Source: Paenimyroides marinum
Lineage (GTDB): Bacteria > Bacteroidota > Bacteroidia > Flavobacteriales > Flavobacteriaceae
NCBI RefSeq assembly: GCF_900108395.1
Contig: NZ_FNXE01000019.1
Location: forward strand, 1-57,846
Direction: 5' to 3'
DNA length: 57,846 bases
Shown here: positions 34,883-44,385 of the stretch, one piece after another
How the letters are laid out: each line of letters begins with the position of its first letter
How positions within the stretch are numbered: the stretch's first letter is position 1
Position numbers and translations under genes: made by a program
The notes under the pieces: generated by a model
The model's input: only the letters and a program-made list of their open reading frames with translations
The model's database searches: none
What the model was told of the DNA's origin: nothing

Positions 34883-34914
34883 AAAAAACGACTTGATTAT
34901 TCAAGCCGTTTTTT
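34883..34914. terminator. Terminator of the methyltransferase gene
   Basis: A 14-bp stem with one G-U pair (AAAAAACGACTTGA / TCAAGCCGTTTTTT), 4-base loop, with T runs on both strands. It follows the stop at 34917 on the minus strand and precedes scoA. Confidence 0.75.
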
Positions 34915-34916
34915 TT

Positions 34917-35738
34917 CTATAACGTTAAAAATAAATTATAGTTTTTCTTTAAATGGTTATCCTTTTCAATAACAATAATTCCCATTTTAAAGAAATCTAT
35001 TGAATACGAATAATTGGTTTTTAATATATCTTGCCATGCTTTCTTCATTTCATCGCTCCAGTTAATGTCATCAAATATAAAAACAGCATTGTCTTTTGAA
35101 TGATTCAGTAAATATTCGTAATATTCAATTGTGGGCTTATACTTGTGATTGCCATCAATAAATATAATATCGTATTTGATATCAAAATCATCTACCTGAT
35201 GTAAAGTATCTTCATAGAGTCCCTGAATTATTTTGTAATTACAATTTTTGTCTTCACTTATTTTAAGAAAACGTTCGTTTGCAATTTTACATAAATCAGG
35301 CACTCCTTCAAATGTTATGAAATTAGAGTCTTTTATATTATTATCACACAAAGCACCTATAAAGTATTGTCCCGAAACGCCAAGGTTTGTTCCAATTTCT
35401 AATATATTTGTTTCTTTATCGTTTCTGGATAAGAAATAAAAAAAATGGCACCATTTGGTTTTACTGGCAGCCCTTTGAAATACACCTGAAACCGTTTGCT
35501 TTTCATTTATTCCAAATAAACTAAAATCTATCAGATCTTCTCTTTTAGATAATTCGTTTCCGTAGGTATCTAAAGTCTTTAAGGAATTTTTCTCTGTTTC
35601 CGTTCCGTTACGTTTTTTTGCTTTTAGAAAACTTGAAACTAATTTTTCGCCTGATGTAAAATGTGTCCTGATCTCATTTATACTTTTATTTTCGATTAAT
35701 TTAGATTTAATCAAATGACTTATTTTACTGTATTTCAT
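34917..35738 (-). CDS. Class I SAM-dependent methyltransferase
   Basis: 273 residues from the ATG at 35738. The frame stays open to 35876, but that would overlap the PBP1A terminator and gene. A Rossmann domain lies in the C-terminal two-thirds: motif I NILEIGTNLGVSGQYFIGAL, an acidic turn FITFEGVPDLCKIA, and post-II IIFIDGNHKYKPTIEYYEYL with the Asp-Gly-Asn-His typical of the Methyltransf_24 group. That group includes glycan- and small-molecule methyltransferases. The substrate is unknown. Confidence 0.8.
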   Translation of the reverse strand: MKYSKISHLIKSKLIENKSINEIRTHFTSGEKLVSSFLKAKKRNGTETEKNSLKTLDTYGNELSKREDLIDFSLFGINEKQTVSGVFQRAASKTKWCHFFYFLSRNDKETNILEIGTNLGVSGQYFIGALCDNNIKDSNFITFEGVPDLCKIANERFLKISEDKNCNYKIIQGLYEDTLHQVDDFDIKYDIIFIDGNHKYKPTIEYYEYLLNHSKDNAVFIFDDINWSDEMKKAWQDILKTNYSYSIDFFKMGIIVIEKDNHLKKNYNLFLTL

Positions 35739-35770
35739 ACGTTCAATTATACATTCAAATATAATAAAAA

Positions 35771-35795
35771 AACGACTTCTTATTTTGAAGTCGTT
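35771..35795 (-). terminator. Terminator of the PBP1A gene
   Basis: AACGACTTC / GAAGTCGTT, a 9-bp perfect stem with a 7-base loop, followed on the minus strand by TTTTTTATTAT. It lies 8 bp after the stop of the PBP1A gene. Confidence 0.8.
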
Positions 35796-35802
35796 TGAAA
35801 TA

Positions 35803-38166
35803 TTAAAAATCAAATTCCAGTGGAACGCTTTGTTTTGGCGGTGCCAAACTGTCTTTTTTACTTTCCGGGAATCCAAAAACAGAATCAGGATCTATTAGTG
35901 AATCATTTTCAGCTCGTTTCCAGCAATCAACCAACACGCTTATATTTGATGGTCGTTCAAAATCTTCATCGGAAACATAGAGCGTTTTATCGGCATAACA
36001 TTTCTTCATAAAAATACCCCAGATAGGCAATGCCATAGTAGCACCTTGCCCATAAACTGTTGATTTAAAGTGTGCCGAACGGTCTTCGTTACCCACCCAT
36101 ACACCGGTAACCAGATTGGGAACCATTCCAATAAACCATCCGTCAGAATTGTTTTGAGTTGTTCCTGTTTTACCTGCAATGGGGTTTTTAAACGCGTACG
36201 GATAACCGGTCATTACATGGTATCCTGCACCACCGGATCCGGTATAACGCAAACGTCCGCCCGATCCGCCTTCGGTTACACCTTCTAATAATTTTACAAT
36301 GGCATACGCAATGTCCTTATTCATTACATCGCGCGTTTCCATTCTCGATTCAAATAATACCACTCCGTGTTTATCCGTAATTTTATTAATGAAACGTGGT
36401 TTTACATACACCCCCTGGTTGGCAAATGTGCTGTAAGCCGCAACCATATCGCTTACCGTAATTTCTACGGCACCTAACGCAATGGCTGGTGACTGCGGAA
36501 TATCAGATTTTACACCTAAATCTCTACATAGATCAATAACCGCTTTTGGTCCCACACGATCCATTAAACGTGCCGTTACGGTATTTAACGATTGTGCCAG
36601 TGCTTTTTTCATGGTAACGGTACCGTAATATTTACCTCCGGAATTCCTTGGCGACCAATCTTTCTGGATACCGTAACGTCCGCGAGGCATTGTAAAAGGT
36701 CCGTCGTAAATATAATCACAAGGACTCATTCCTAACTGGTCAATTGCCGTTGCATATACAAACGGTTTAAATGTTGACCCCACCTGACGAGCTCCCTGAG
36801 CAACGTGATCGTACTGAAAATGCTTGTAATCTATACCTCCGACCCAGGCTTTTACATTTCCGGTAATTGGTTCCATAGACATCATACCCGATTGTAAGAA
36901 ATGTTTGTAATAAACAATAGAATCAAGCGGTGACATTAACGTATCTTTCTCGCCTTTCCATGTAAAAACCGACATTTTGGTTTTCACACTGAACGATTTA
37001 ATAATTTCTTCTTCTGATTTACCTTGCCCGCTCATTTGTCGCCAACGTTCTGAGTTCCGCATGGCACGATCTATGATTTTTTTAGTTTCGTTTTGATTGA
37101 TTTGTATAAATGGTGCGTTTTTATTGCCTTTTTGTTGTTTAAAAAACTCTTTTTGCAAATTTGCCAGGTGCATTTCTACAGCTTCTTCGGCATATTCCTG
37201 CATACGTGAATCAATCGTGGTATAGATGCGTAACCCGTCACGGTAAATATCGTAAGTAGATCCGTCTTTCTTAGGATTTTCTTTAACCCATTTTCGCATA
37301 TAATCGCGTAGATATTCTCTAAAATACGTTGCATAACCTTTGGTGTGGGTTTCTGGCGTGTATTTTATTTTTAAAGGCATTGCCTGATATTTCTCTTTTT
37401 CGGCTTCAGTTATTTTATGGTTTTTAGCCATTTGACCCAGCACAATGTTTCTTCGGGTTTGAGAACGTTCCGGATTAAAACGCGGGTTGTAACGCGAAGG
37501 TGCCTGCAACATTCCTACCAAAACAGCAGCTTCTTCAACCGTAAGGTCTTTGGGTTCTTTGCCAAAATAAATATTTGATGCCGAACGGATACCATATGCA
37601 TTACTTACAAAATCAACGGTATTTAAATAATAAGCAATGATTTCGTTTTTGGTGTACTGACGTTCTAATTTTACGGCAATAATCCATTCTTTTACTTTTT
37701 GAACGATGCGGTACAGTTTATTGCTTGATCCGGAACTACCGTGAAACAGGTTTTTAGCCAACTGTTGTGTAATGGTACTTGCACCACCGCTTGATCCTGC
37801 TTTGAAAATCGCACGCATTGTTCCGCGGGCATCTATGCCCGAGTGTGAATAAAAACGTTCATCTTCGGTAGCAACCAATGCATCTACTAAATGTTGCGGT
37901 AATTCTTCGTATTTTACCGGAATACGGTTTTCTAAATAAAATTTACCAAGAGTTTTGCCGTCTGCCGAAATAATTTCTGTAGCCACACTCGATTCCGGGT
38001 TTTCCAGCTCATCAAAGGTGGGCATGGCACCGAAAATTCCCCAGTTTGCAAAAGCAAAAATCAAGACAACGAAAATAACACCTGCTGCGAACAATTTCCA
38101 GAATAACCCTAAATACCTTCTGTTGTTTGATTTATTTTTCTTTTTTGGATTTTCTATTTTTTCCAT
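35803..38166 (-). CDS. Penicillin-binding protein 1A (bifunctional)
   Basis: 787 residues. One membrane anchor (LFAAGVIFVVLIFAFANWGI, about 25-44) is followed by a GT51 transglycosylase (ATEDERFYSHSGIDARGTMR with the catalytic Glu; GGASTITQQLAKNLFHG). The transpeptidase has SxxK in QVGSTFKPFVYAT (about 464), SxN in QSLNT and KTG in AGKTGTTQNN (about 665). It polymerises and cross-links peptidoglycan at the outer face of the inner membrane. It lies 13 bp downstream of gldH, an order often seen in flavobacteria. Confidence 0.95.
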   Translation of the reverse strand: MEKIENPKKKNKSNNRRYLGLFWKLFAAGVIFVVLIFAFANWGIFGAMPTFDELENPESSVATEIISADGKTLGKFYLENRIPVKYEELPQHLVDALVATEDERFYSHSGIDARGTMRAIFKAGSSGGASTITQQLAKNLFHGSSGSSNKLYRIVQKVKEWIIAVKLERQYTKNEIIAYYLNTVDFVSNAYGIRSASNIYFGKEPKDLTVEEAAVLVGMLQAPSRYNPRFNPERSQTRRNIVLGQMAKNHKITEAEKEKYQAMPLKIKYTPETHTKGYATYFREYLRDYMRKWVKENPKKDGSTYDIYRDGLRIYTTIDSRMQEYAEEAVEMHLANLQKEFFKQQKGNKNAPFIQINQNETKKIIDRAMRNSERWRQMSGQGKSEEEIIKSFSVKTKMSVFTWKGEKDTLMSPLDSIVYYKHFLQSGMMSMEPITGNVKAWVGGIDYKHFQYDHVAQGARQVGSTFKPFVYATAIDQLGMSPCDYIYDGPFTMPRGRYGIQKDWSPRNSGGKYYGTVTMKKALAQSLNTVTARLMDRVGPKAVIDLCRDLGVKSDIPQSPAIALGAVEITVSDMVAAYSTFANQGVYVKPRFINKITDKHGVVLFESRMETRDVMNKDIAYAIVKLLEGVTEGGSGGRLRYTGSGGAGYHVMTGYPYAFKNPIAGKTGTTQNNSDGWFIGMVPNLVTGVWVGNEDRSAHFKSTVYGQGATMALPIWGIFMKKCYADKTLYVSDEDFERPSNISVLVDCWKRAENDSLIDPDSVFGFPESKKDSLAPPKQSVPLEFDF

Positions 38167-38179
38167 AATATTTTATGAA

Positions 38180-38671
38180 TTATTGTACTTGTAAACCAAT
38201 TTCAGAAACGCCTTTTAACACCTCATCGCCCTTTAGTTCGTTTAACTTCCGTATGGCGTGTTCTACCTCAATTTTATAAATTCCCTGTTTTTTAAAGGTG
38301 ATGTTTTCACGCCAAAAAAGCTTATGTTCTTTTATATCGGTAAATCCTGTTCCCAACATTTTACCATCGGGATTTGCCATTTGATATTGCAACGTATCAA
38401 CGGTTGGCGTTCCTTCAGGCGGAAACATTTTTATGATAACAAACAAATTGCTGTAAGGATACTCGTTTGTGGTTCGAATATTCAGATAAGCGTTGTGCTT
38501 AGTAATCGTATCTAACGATTCAAAATCAAATACTAACGGTTCGCTTTTTTTCCAACCATCTGGCAGCGACTGGTATTCATTGAAAAAATCGGTAGAATTA
38601 CAAGCTGTAAGTACCGCCATTGCTGATAAAGCAACAATTTTAAAGAATGTTCTTTTATTGTTTATTACCAT
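38180..38671 (-). CDS. gldH: Gliding-motility lipoprotein GldH
   Basis: 163 residues from the ATG at 38671. The frame extends back to 38890, but the upstream part is a low-complexity shadow of ricT. A lipoprotein signal is present (ALSAMAVLTACNST, Cys about 23). The mature domain has FFNEYQSLPDGWKKSEPLVF and ITKHNAYLNIRTTNEYPYSN, which are GldH signatures. GldH is needed for gliding and for stability of the SprB/T9SS apparatus in Flavobacterium. The start overlaps the end of ricT by 17 bp. Confidence 0.9.
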   Translation of the reverse strand: MVINNKRTFFKIVALSAMAVLTACNSTDFFNEYQSLPDGWKKSEPLVFDFESLDTITKHNAYLNIRTTNEYPYSNLFVIIKMFPPEGTPTVDTLQYQMANPDGKMLGTGFTDIKEHKLFWRENITFKKQGIYKIEVEHAIRKLNELKGDEVLKGVSEIGLQVQ

Positions 38672-40085
38672 CGGAGTTTTTGTTTGGTTTGTTTCCGTTA
38701 TTTTTGTTTGGTCTTCTAAAATTCTTTTTACGTGCCTGGTTTTTATTGTTGTTTGCCGTGTTATTTTCCTGTACCGGCTTGTTATTTGGCACGGTTTGTT
38801 TAGGCTTTTCCGCTGGATTTCTATTTGCGGTTTTTGGCTGATTATTTCTTTGTGGTTTTCTCGATGTTTTTTGTTCAGTTGGTGCCGCATTGTTTGATCG
38901 TAAAGGTTTTTTATCTTTCTCTACGGTTGGTTTCCCCGATGAATCAGCGGCTACCTTATTTGTTTTTTTGTTTCGGGTAGGACGTTTTTTACGTTTTGGC
39001 TGATCGAAACGGGATAAACTGTCTTCGGCAACTACACTTTGCAATGAAACTGTGCTTTCTTCTTCAAAAACATAATCTTCGATAGTATCAATGATTTGTC
39101 CTTGTTTGTTTAATGCTATGATTTCTTTTACCTGTGCCACTCCGATTTTATACCAATTGGCATTATTCGTTGGATAGGCAAACCACATGACTTCTTTAAA
39201 AATATCGATTTTCTGGCAATAAGCCTCTCCGTTTTTAGTAAGCAATTTGGTATCGGTGTCCGGCATGCCTTTTAAAGCATCCAGATACGTGTCTAATTCA
39301 TAATTCAAACAACATTTCAGCTTACCGCATTGCCCGGCTAATTTTTGCGGATTTAATGACAATTGCTGATAACGCGCTGCGGCAGTGTTTACGCTTCTAA
39401 AATCGGTGAGCCAGGTAGAACAGCACAATTCGCGTCCGCACGACCCAATTCCTCCCAAGCGGGCTGCTTCCTGACGAAAACCCACCTGTTTCATTTCGAT
39501 CCGGGTATTGAATTCCCGTGCAAATTCTTTAATCAACTGACGAAAATCTACCCGGTCATTCGCCGTGTAATAAAAGGTTGCTTTTGAAGCATCACCTTGA
39601 AATTCGATATCCGAAATTTTCATTTCCAGTTTTAATTCAATAGCAATCTCGCGTGCACGTACCTTCATAGGCTCTTCACGTTTGCGTGCCTCGCTCCAGA
39701 TATCAATATCTTTCTGTGTTGCTTTGCGGTATATTTTCAAGGTATCACCATAAGGATTTACCTTTTTCTTTTTCATTTGAACCTTAACCAGTTCACCCGT
39801 TAAAGTTATCACACCTATATCGTGCCCGGGGCTGGCTTCGGTTGCAACCACATCGCCAATTTGCAACGATAATTTATCGGTGTTTTTATAAAAGTCTTTT
39901 CTACCGTTTTTAAAACGTACTTCGACCACATCAAAAGGTTCAAATCCCGAAGGATAGTGCATATTCGATAACCAATCGAATACGCTTAATTTATTGCAGC
40001 TTTCGGTTCCGCACGAACCTTTGCTACCACAACCTTTTGGAATGCCAGAATCGTTTGTTTTAGTAGAACAATTTGTACATGCCAT
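38655..40085 (-). CDS. ricT: RicT/PSP1-domain protein with long basic tail
   Basis: 476 residues. The N-terminus is Cys-rich (CTNCSTKT, CGSKGSCGTESC). A PSP1 domain covers about 45-300, with two conserved Cys clusters (IGSCGRELCCSTW and AGQCGKLKCCLNYE) that can hold Fe-S clusters as in RicT of Bacillus, part of the Y-complex for mRNA maturation. The last 120 residues are a Lys/Asn/Pro-rich, disordered tail (RKNKKN... repeats), probably RNA-binding. It is the first gene of the ricT-gldH-PBP1A operon. Confidence 0.9.
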   Translation of the reverse strand: MACTNCSTKTNDSGIPKGCGSKGSCGTESCNKLSVFDWLSNMHYPSGFEPFDVVEVRFKNGRKDFYKNTDKLSLQIGDVVATEASPGHDIGVITLTGELVKVQMKKKKVNPYGDTLKIYRKATQKDIDIWSEARKREEPMKVRAREIAIELKLEMKISDIEFQGDASKATFYYTANDRVDFRQLIKEFAREFNTRIEMKQVGFRQEAARLGGIGSCGRELCCSTWLTDFRSVNTAAARYQQLSLNPQKLAGQCGKLKCCLNYELDTYLDALKGMPDTDTKLLTKNGEAYCQKIDIFKEVMWFAYPTNNANWYKIGVAQVKEIIALNKQGQIIDTIEDYVFEEESTVSLQSVVAEDSLSRFDQPKRKKRPTRNKKTNKVAADSSGKPTVEKDKKPLRSNNAAPTEQKTSRKPQRNNQPKTANRNPAEKPKQTVPNNKPVQENNTANNNKNQARKKNFRRPNKNNGNKPNKNSDGNKQ

Positions 40086-40320
40086 ATATATTGAACAACT
40101 TTCGTTGTTAAGTTTTAATTAATAAAAAATTTGTGTAAAGATACTATATTTTCACAGAGCTGTATAAACTCTTAACGTTTTATGTGATAAAACCAAAGAA
40201 CTAAAATAATTATAAAAAGAGAGAAAATTCAATTTATTTAGAATTTTTTGAAACGCTTTTTGGGATTGTGTTGCTTTTTGTGTTCTTAATTGGGAGGTAA
40301 AGAAGAATTATAAAACAAAA

Positions 40321-40347
40321 AACGAGATGTGTTTACCACATCTCGTT
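40321..40347 (-). terminator. Terminator of the efflux operon
   Basis: AACGAGATGTG / CACATCTCGTT, an 11-bp perfect stem with a 5-base loop, followed on the minus strand by a T run. It lies 20 bp after the emrB stop. The remaining 235 bp up to ricT hold its promoter region and nothing else I recognise. Confidence 0.85.
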
Positions 40348-40366
40348 CTATAAAAAAACTTAAAAA

Positions 40367-41959
40367 TTAATGTATGGAAGAAGTATCTACTATTGTTTTA
40401 CCTTGTTTAATCATTAATACAAAAGGTACACAAATTAAAAACAACACACCTAAGTACAAGAAAACATCCATATAAGAAAGAATCGTTGCCTGTTTCATAA
40501 CCGAACCTTCTATAATCTGATGTGCCTTGCCTAACGCTTCGTTTGTTGAATATCCTTTTGCTATAAAGCTTTGCTGTAATTGTAAAATCCGTTGCTGTAC
40601 TTCAAATTTTGTTTCATCTAAATGTGAAATCAGATTAACTCTGTGATGTTGTGAATCGCGCGAGATAAACGTAGTAATCAACGCAATACCGAACGATCCG
40701 CCCAATTGCCGCATCATTCCCGTAAACGATGCGCCTTCTCCGATAGCTTTGCCTTTTAAGGTGGAAAGCGAAAGCGTCATTACAGGTACAAAGAGCAAAC
40801 CTAAACCAACTCCTCGAAGAATCAAAGGCCAAAACATGTGTTCTGAACCAGTATCGTTTGTAATACGACTGTACATAATGAATGAAAATCCAAAGAAAAC
40901 ACACAACCCTAAAGCGACCATGTATTTTTGAGGAACACCGTTTTGAATCATTTTACCGATGAACGGCATCATTATTCCGGTCATTATGGAACTTGGTATC
41001 AACAACATACCTGCATCGGTTGCAGGCCATCCTAAAATAGACTGGGTGTAAATGGGAATGATAAAGGTGGAACCGAAAAGACCAAAACCAAGAATAAAAC
41101 TCATTACGGTTCCCACCTGCAGGTTTTTGTCTTTAAGCACCCTAAGGTTTACAATAGGGTTTTCATATACCAATTCGCGCCAGATAAATAAAAACAAACC
41201 TACTGCCGATAAAATTGAAAGCGTTAAAATAGTTCTATCTTCAAACCAATCGTCTTGCTGACCGTGTTCTAAAACAAATTGTAACGAACCGATAAACATA
41301 ATTAAAAACACCATTCCCCACCAATCTACTTCTTTGACCGATTGTTTTTTTGATCCTTCGTATTTAGGACTGCGAACAAATGATAAAGTCAATAACGTAG
41401 CAATGATTCCCAAAGGAACATTAATGTAAAAAATATAAGGCCATGAGAAGTTATCGATAATGTATCCTCCTAATGGCGGCCCCAATGTAGGACCAACAAT
41501 TACACCCATACCGTAAATTGCCTGTGCCATTCCCCGTTTTGCCGGTGGATAACTTTCGGTAATAATGGTTTGTGCCGTTACCAGCAATGCACCACCGCCC
41601 ATACCCTGAATAAACCGGAAAAAAACCAGCTCCCAGATATTTGTGGCATTACCACACAAAAACGATGCTGTCGTGAAAATAATGATCGATGCCGCAAAAT
41701 AATTTCTACGCCCAAACTGTTGCGAAAGCCAGCTGGTCATTGGTATTACAATTACATTGGCAATGGCATACGCGGTAATTACCCAGGCAACATCGGTCAG
41801 CGTAGCACCTAACGATCCTTTCATATCGTTTAAGGCCACGTTTACAATGGTTGTATCAACAATTTCCAATAAGGCACAGAGTACGGCGGTAATGGTAATA
41901 ATTACCCTGCGAAAGCCGTATTCTACCAAACTGTCTTGTTGTAATGAAGCTGTTTCCAT
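40367..41959 (-). CDS. emrB: DHA2-family multidrug efflux permease EmrB
   Basis: 530 residues, 14 membrane helices. The family motifs are seen in LDVA-like ALNDMKGSLGATLTDVAWVI (motif D1 region), SQQFGRRNYF (motif A) and MGVIVGPTLGPPLGGYIID (motif C, antiporter). It exports drugs by proton antiport, handing them to EmrA and the TolC channel. The gene starts one base after emrA ends and is last in the tetR-tolC-emrA-emrB operon. Confidence 0.93.
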   Translation of the reverse strand: METASLQQDSLVEYGFRRVIITITAVLCALLEIVDTTIVNVALNDMKGSLGATLTDVAWVITAYAIANVIVIPMTSWLSQQFGRRNYFAASIIIFTTASFLCGNATNIWELVFFRFIQGMGGGALLVTAQTIITESYPPAKRGMAQAIYGMGVIVGPTLGPPLGGYIIDNFSWPYIFYINVPLGIIATLLTLSFVRSPKYEGSKKQSVKEVDWWGMVFLIMFIGSLQFVLEHGQQDDWFEDRTILTLSILSAVGLFLFIWRELVYENPIVNLRVLKDKNLQVGTVMSFILGFGLFGSTFIIPIYTQSILGWPATDAGMLLIPSSIMTGIMMPFIGKMIQNGVPQKYMVALGLCVFFGFSFIMYSRITNDTGSEHMFWPLILRGVGLGLLFVPVMTLSLSTLKGKAIGEGASFTGMMRQLGGSFGIALITTFISRDSQHHRVNLISHLDETKFEVQQRILQLQQSFIAKGYSTNEALGKAHQIIEGSVMKQATILSYMDVFLYLGVLFLICVPFVLMIKQGKTIVDTSSIH

Positions 41960-41960
41960 A

Positions 41961-43064
41961 TTAACCTACGTGCACATCAACATCTGCGTTCATTCCCGGA
42001 CGCAATAAAGAAATGTTTTCTGTTTGATTATTTTTTGTCAGTTTTATTTTTACCGGAATGCGTTGTACCGTTTTTACAAAGTTCCCTGTTGCATTATCGG
42101 GCGGAAGTAATGAAAAACGAGATCCTGTTGCCGGTGAAAACGAATTTACTTCGCCCTCAAAAGGTGCATCGGGATACGCATCTATTTTAATTTCAACTTT
42201 TTGTCCCAAGCGCATTTTGTTTAATTGGGTTTCTTTAAAATTGGCAACTACCCAGGTTTCGGTATTATCAACAATATAAAACAAAGCCGCTCCCGGATTT
42301 ACCATTTGTCCCGGCTGGATTTTTACATTGGATACCTGACCGTCAACCGAAGCGGTGATTACCGTGTACGACAGATTTAATCTGGCAGCTTCTAAAGTGG
42401 CTTTGGCACGTTCTATATTTGCCTGTGCCACCGATGTTTGTTTAGAAGCTACTGCTGTTTTGCTTACCACGGCATTGCGTTGCGAAGCACTTGCGTTGCG
42501 TTGTTGTTTTAACACCTCAACTTGTTTTTCTGCTTCTAATTTTGCAGTTAAAGCCTGCTCGTACTGCTGTTTGGTGATGGAATGATTTTTATACAGATTC
42601 TCGTAACGCTGATAATCGTTCGTTGCTTGTTTGGCACGGATCTGAGCCATTTCGATGCTTTGTGAATTCGATTGAACCGTTGCATCTGATATTGCCACAT
42701 TTGCCGATGTTGCCGAAACATCTGCTTTTGAAACTTCAAAAGAACTTTCTGCTGCAAGCAATGCTGCCTGTGCTTCCTGAACTTTTACCAAATAATCCTG
42801 ACTGTCAATAACAAACAACGTATCGCCTTTTTTTACCAAATCGTTGTCTTTAACAAAAACCTTTGAAACATATCCGCCTACACGAGGAATAATCGGACTC
42901 ATATTTTTTTCTACCTGTGCATCGTCTGTTGTTTCATGTGCCTGGCTGTGAATGTATTTGTAAGTTCCGTAAGAACCGCCCACTAAAATTAAAGCCGCAA
43001 ATATGAACATAAATTTTTTGTTCATTGGATTTTTTGCTGCACTGTCTGCTATACTTTTATCCAT
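41961..43064 (-). CDS. emrA: HlyD-family membrane-fusion protein EmrA
   Basis: 367 residues. A single N-terminal helix (FMFIFAALILVGGSYGTYKY) is followed by a split lipoyl/barrel domain (IIPRVGGYVSKVFVKDNDLV; VITASVDGQVSNVKIQPGQM) around a long coiled coil of Ala/Gln/Lys-rich heptads (about 90-220). The WVVANFKETQLNKMRLGQKV block is the beta-barrel signature of EmrA. It joins the EmrB permease to the outer-membrane channel. Thirteen bases separate it from the upstream tolC-like gene. Confidence 0.93.
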   Translation of the reverse strand: MDKSIADSAAKNPMNKKFMFIFAALILVGGSYGTYKYIHSQAHETTDDAQVEKNMSPIIPRVGGYVSKVFVKDNDLVKKGDTLFVIDSQDYLVKVQEAQAALLAAESSFEVSKADVSATSANVAISDATVQSNSQSIEMAQIRAKQATNDYQRYENLYKNHSITKQQYEQALTAKLEAEKQVEVLKQQRNASASQRNAVVSKTAVASKQTSVAQANIERAKATLEAARLNLSYTVITASVDGQVSNVKIQPGQMVNPGAALFYIVDNTETWVVANFKETQLNKMRLGQKVEIKIDAYPDAPFEGEVNSFSPATGSRFSLLPPDNATGNFVKTVQRIPVKIKLTKNNQTENISLLRPGMNADVDVHVG

Positions 43065-43077
43065 TTTTATGTGAATC

Positions 43078-44385
43078 TTATTTTGAAATTAATTGACCGT
43101 TTACTAATAATAAGTCGTAATATTTTTCAATTACATTTGCTTTTGAAACCGCTTCGTTGATTTGGCTCTGAAGCTGCTGTACATCTGCTTCTAACAAATC
43201 GTCGGTATCGGCAACGCCGTTGTCGTATTTATCTTTTACGATCCGGTAATTTTCATTTGCCTGCGTTACCGCCTGTGCATACACTTTTTCCTGGCTTTGT
43301 GCCAGATGAAAATTCTCGTTTGCCTGCTGTACCTGGATTTTTACACGATCGTTTGCTATTTCTATCTGTTCTTCAACTTCGGCAATGCGGTGCTTGGCAA
43401 CTGCAACGTTTTTTTTGTTTTTGTACAATGAACCCAAATCATACGAAAGACCAATACCCACGTTTACTGCATTTGTAATGGCAATAACGTTTTTAACATC
43501 GGCTGCAATGTAACCTCCGGTTAAAGCAACACTTGGCAAATAATCTGCTTTAGAAATCTTTAACTGATCTGCAGCGATTTTGTGCTGTGCTTCAAGCATC
43601 TTTAAATCGTTTCGGCTGCTTAAAGCGCTTTCTACCGTAAAATCTTCGGTCAAAAGATTTTCTTCGTTCGAGAAATTAATAGCGTCGATGTGCGTATTTT
43701 CGTCTAATTGTAAAAGAGTTACCAACTGATAATTGACCACATTTACATTTTTAACGGCTTCTTGCAACGCAACCTGATAATTAGACAATTGCAGTTCGCT
43801 TTTCAGCAAATCGTTTCGGGCAATCAATCCGTTTTCTTCCATTGCCTTAAAATCGGCTACCTGCTGTTCGGCACGTTTAATGTTTTCTTGCATTAGTTTA
43901 GCCGTTTGCTGTGCTTTGTACAATGCCACATACAACTTTATCGACTGCGATGCCAATTGCTCTTTGGTGTTTAATGCGGCAAACTGTTCGGCTTCGACTG
44001 CTGTTTCGGCAATGTGAATGCCGTTCCTGATTTTTCCGCCGGCATATAAAGGCATCGAAACATTTGCCTGTGCCAACATCATTTGGTTGGCTTTAATGTC
44101 GGGAGCACCTCCTCCTTCATCGCCTAACGGAATTCTTAAATTGATGTCGGGTGTAGAAAGAACGGCGAATTGTCCGCTGATACTGGCATCCGGCAACTGT
44201 TTGTTTTTAGTAACACCAAGCTCTAATTTTTTGCCCGAAACTTTTGTATCGGCGGCTTTAGCTTCTTTACTTTGCGTTGCTGCTAACTGAATGGCTTCTT
44301 GTATGCTTAGGGATTTATCTTGTGCAAAAACCGATAAATTTCCCATAATAACACACGCACCAAGCCACGCCCATTTAGTCTTCAT
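43078..44385 (-). CDS. TolC-family outer-membrane efflux channel
   Basis: 435 residues with a signal peptide (AWLGACVIMGNLSVFAQD). Two homologous halves of long helices are visible: SIQEAIQLAATQSKEAKAAD opens the first, and LKMLEAQHKIAADQLKISKA opens the second. A strand segment, GLSYDLGSLYKNKKNVAVAK, sits between. It forms the trimeric exit duct for the EmrAB pump. The start overlaps the end of the TetR gene by 11 bp. Confidence 0.92.
   Translation of the reverse strand: MKTKWAWLGACVIMGNLSVFAQDKSLSIQEAIQLAATQSKEAKAADTKVSGKKLELGVTKNKQLPDASISGQFAVLSTPDINLRIPLGDEGGGAPDIKANQMMLAQANVSMPLYAGGKIRNGIHIAETAVEAEQFAALNTKEQLASQSIKLYVALYKAQQTAKLMQENIKRAEQQVADFKAMEENGLIARNDLLKSELQLSNYQVALQEAVKNVNVVNYQLVTLLQLDENTHIDAINFSNEENLLTEDFTVESALSSRNDLKMLEAQHKIAADQLKISKADYLPSVALTGGYIAADVKNVIAITNAVNVGIGLSYDLGSLYKNKKNVAVAKHRIAEVEEQIEIANDRVKIQVQQANENFHLAQSQEKVYAQAVTQANENYRIVKDKYDNGVADTDDLLEADVQQLQSQINEAVSKANVIEKYYDLLLVNGQLISK

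Noticed and set aside
35739..35876. 46-codon upstream extension of the methyltransferase gene
   Set aside because: It would cover the PBP1A terminator and the end of that gene. The ATG at 35738 is well placed.
38672..38890. 73-codon upstream extension of gldH
   Set aside because: It is a Lys/Gln/Thr-rich out-of-frame reading of the ricT tail. The lipoprotein signal begins at the ATG at 38671.
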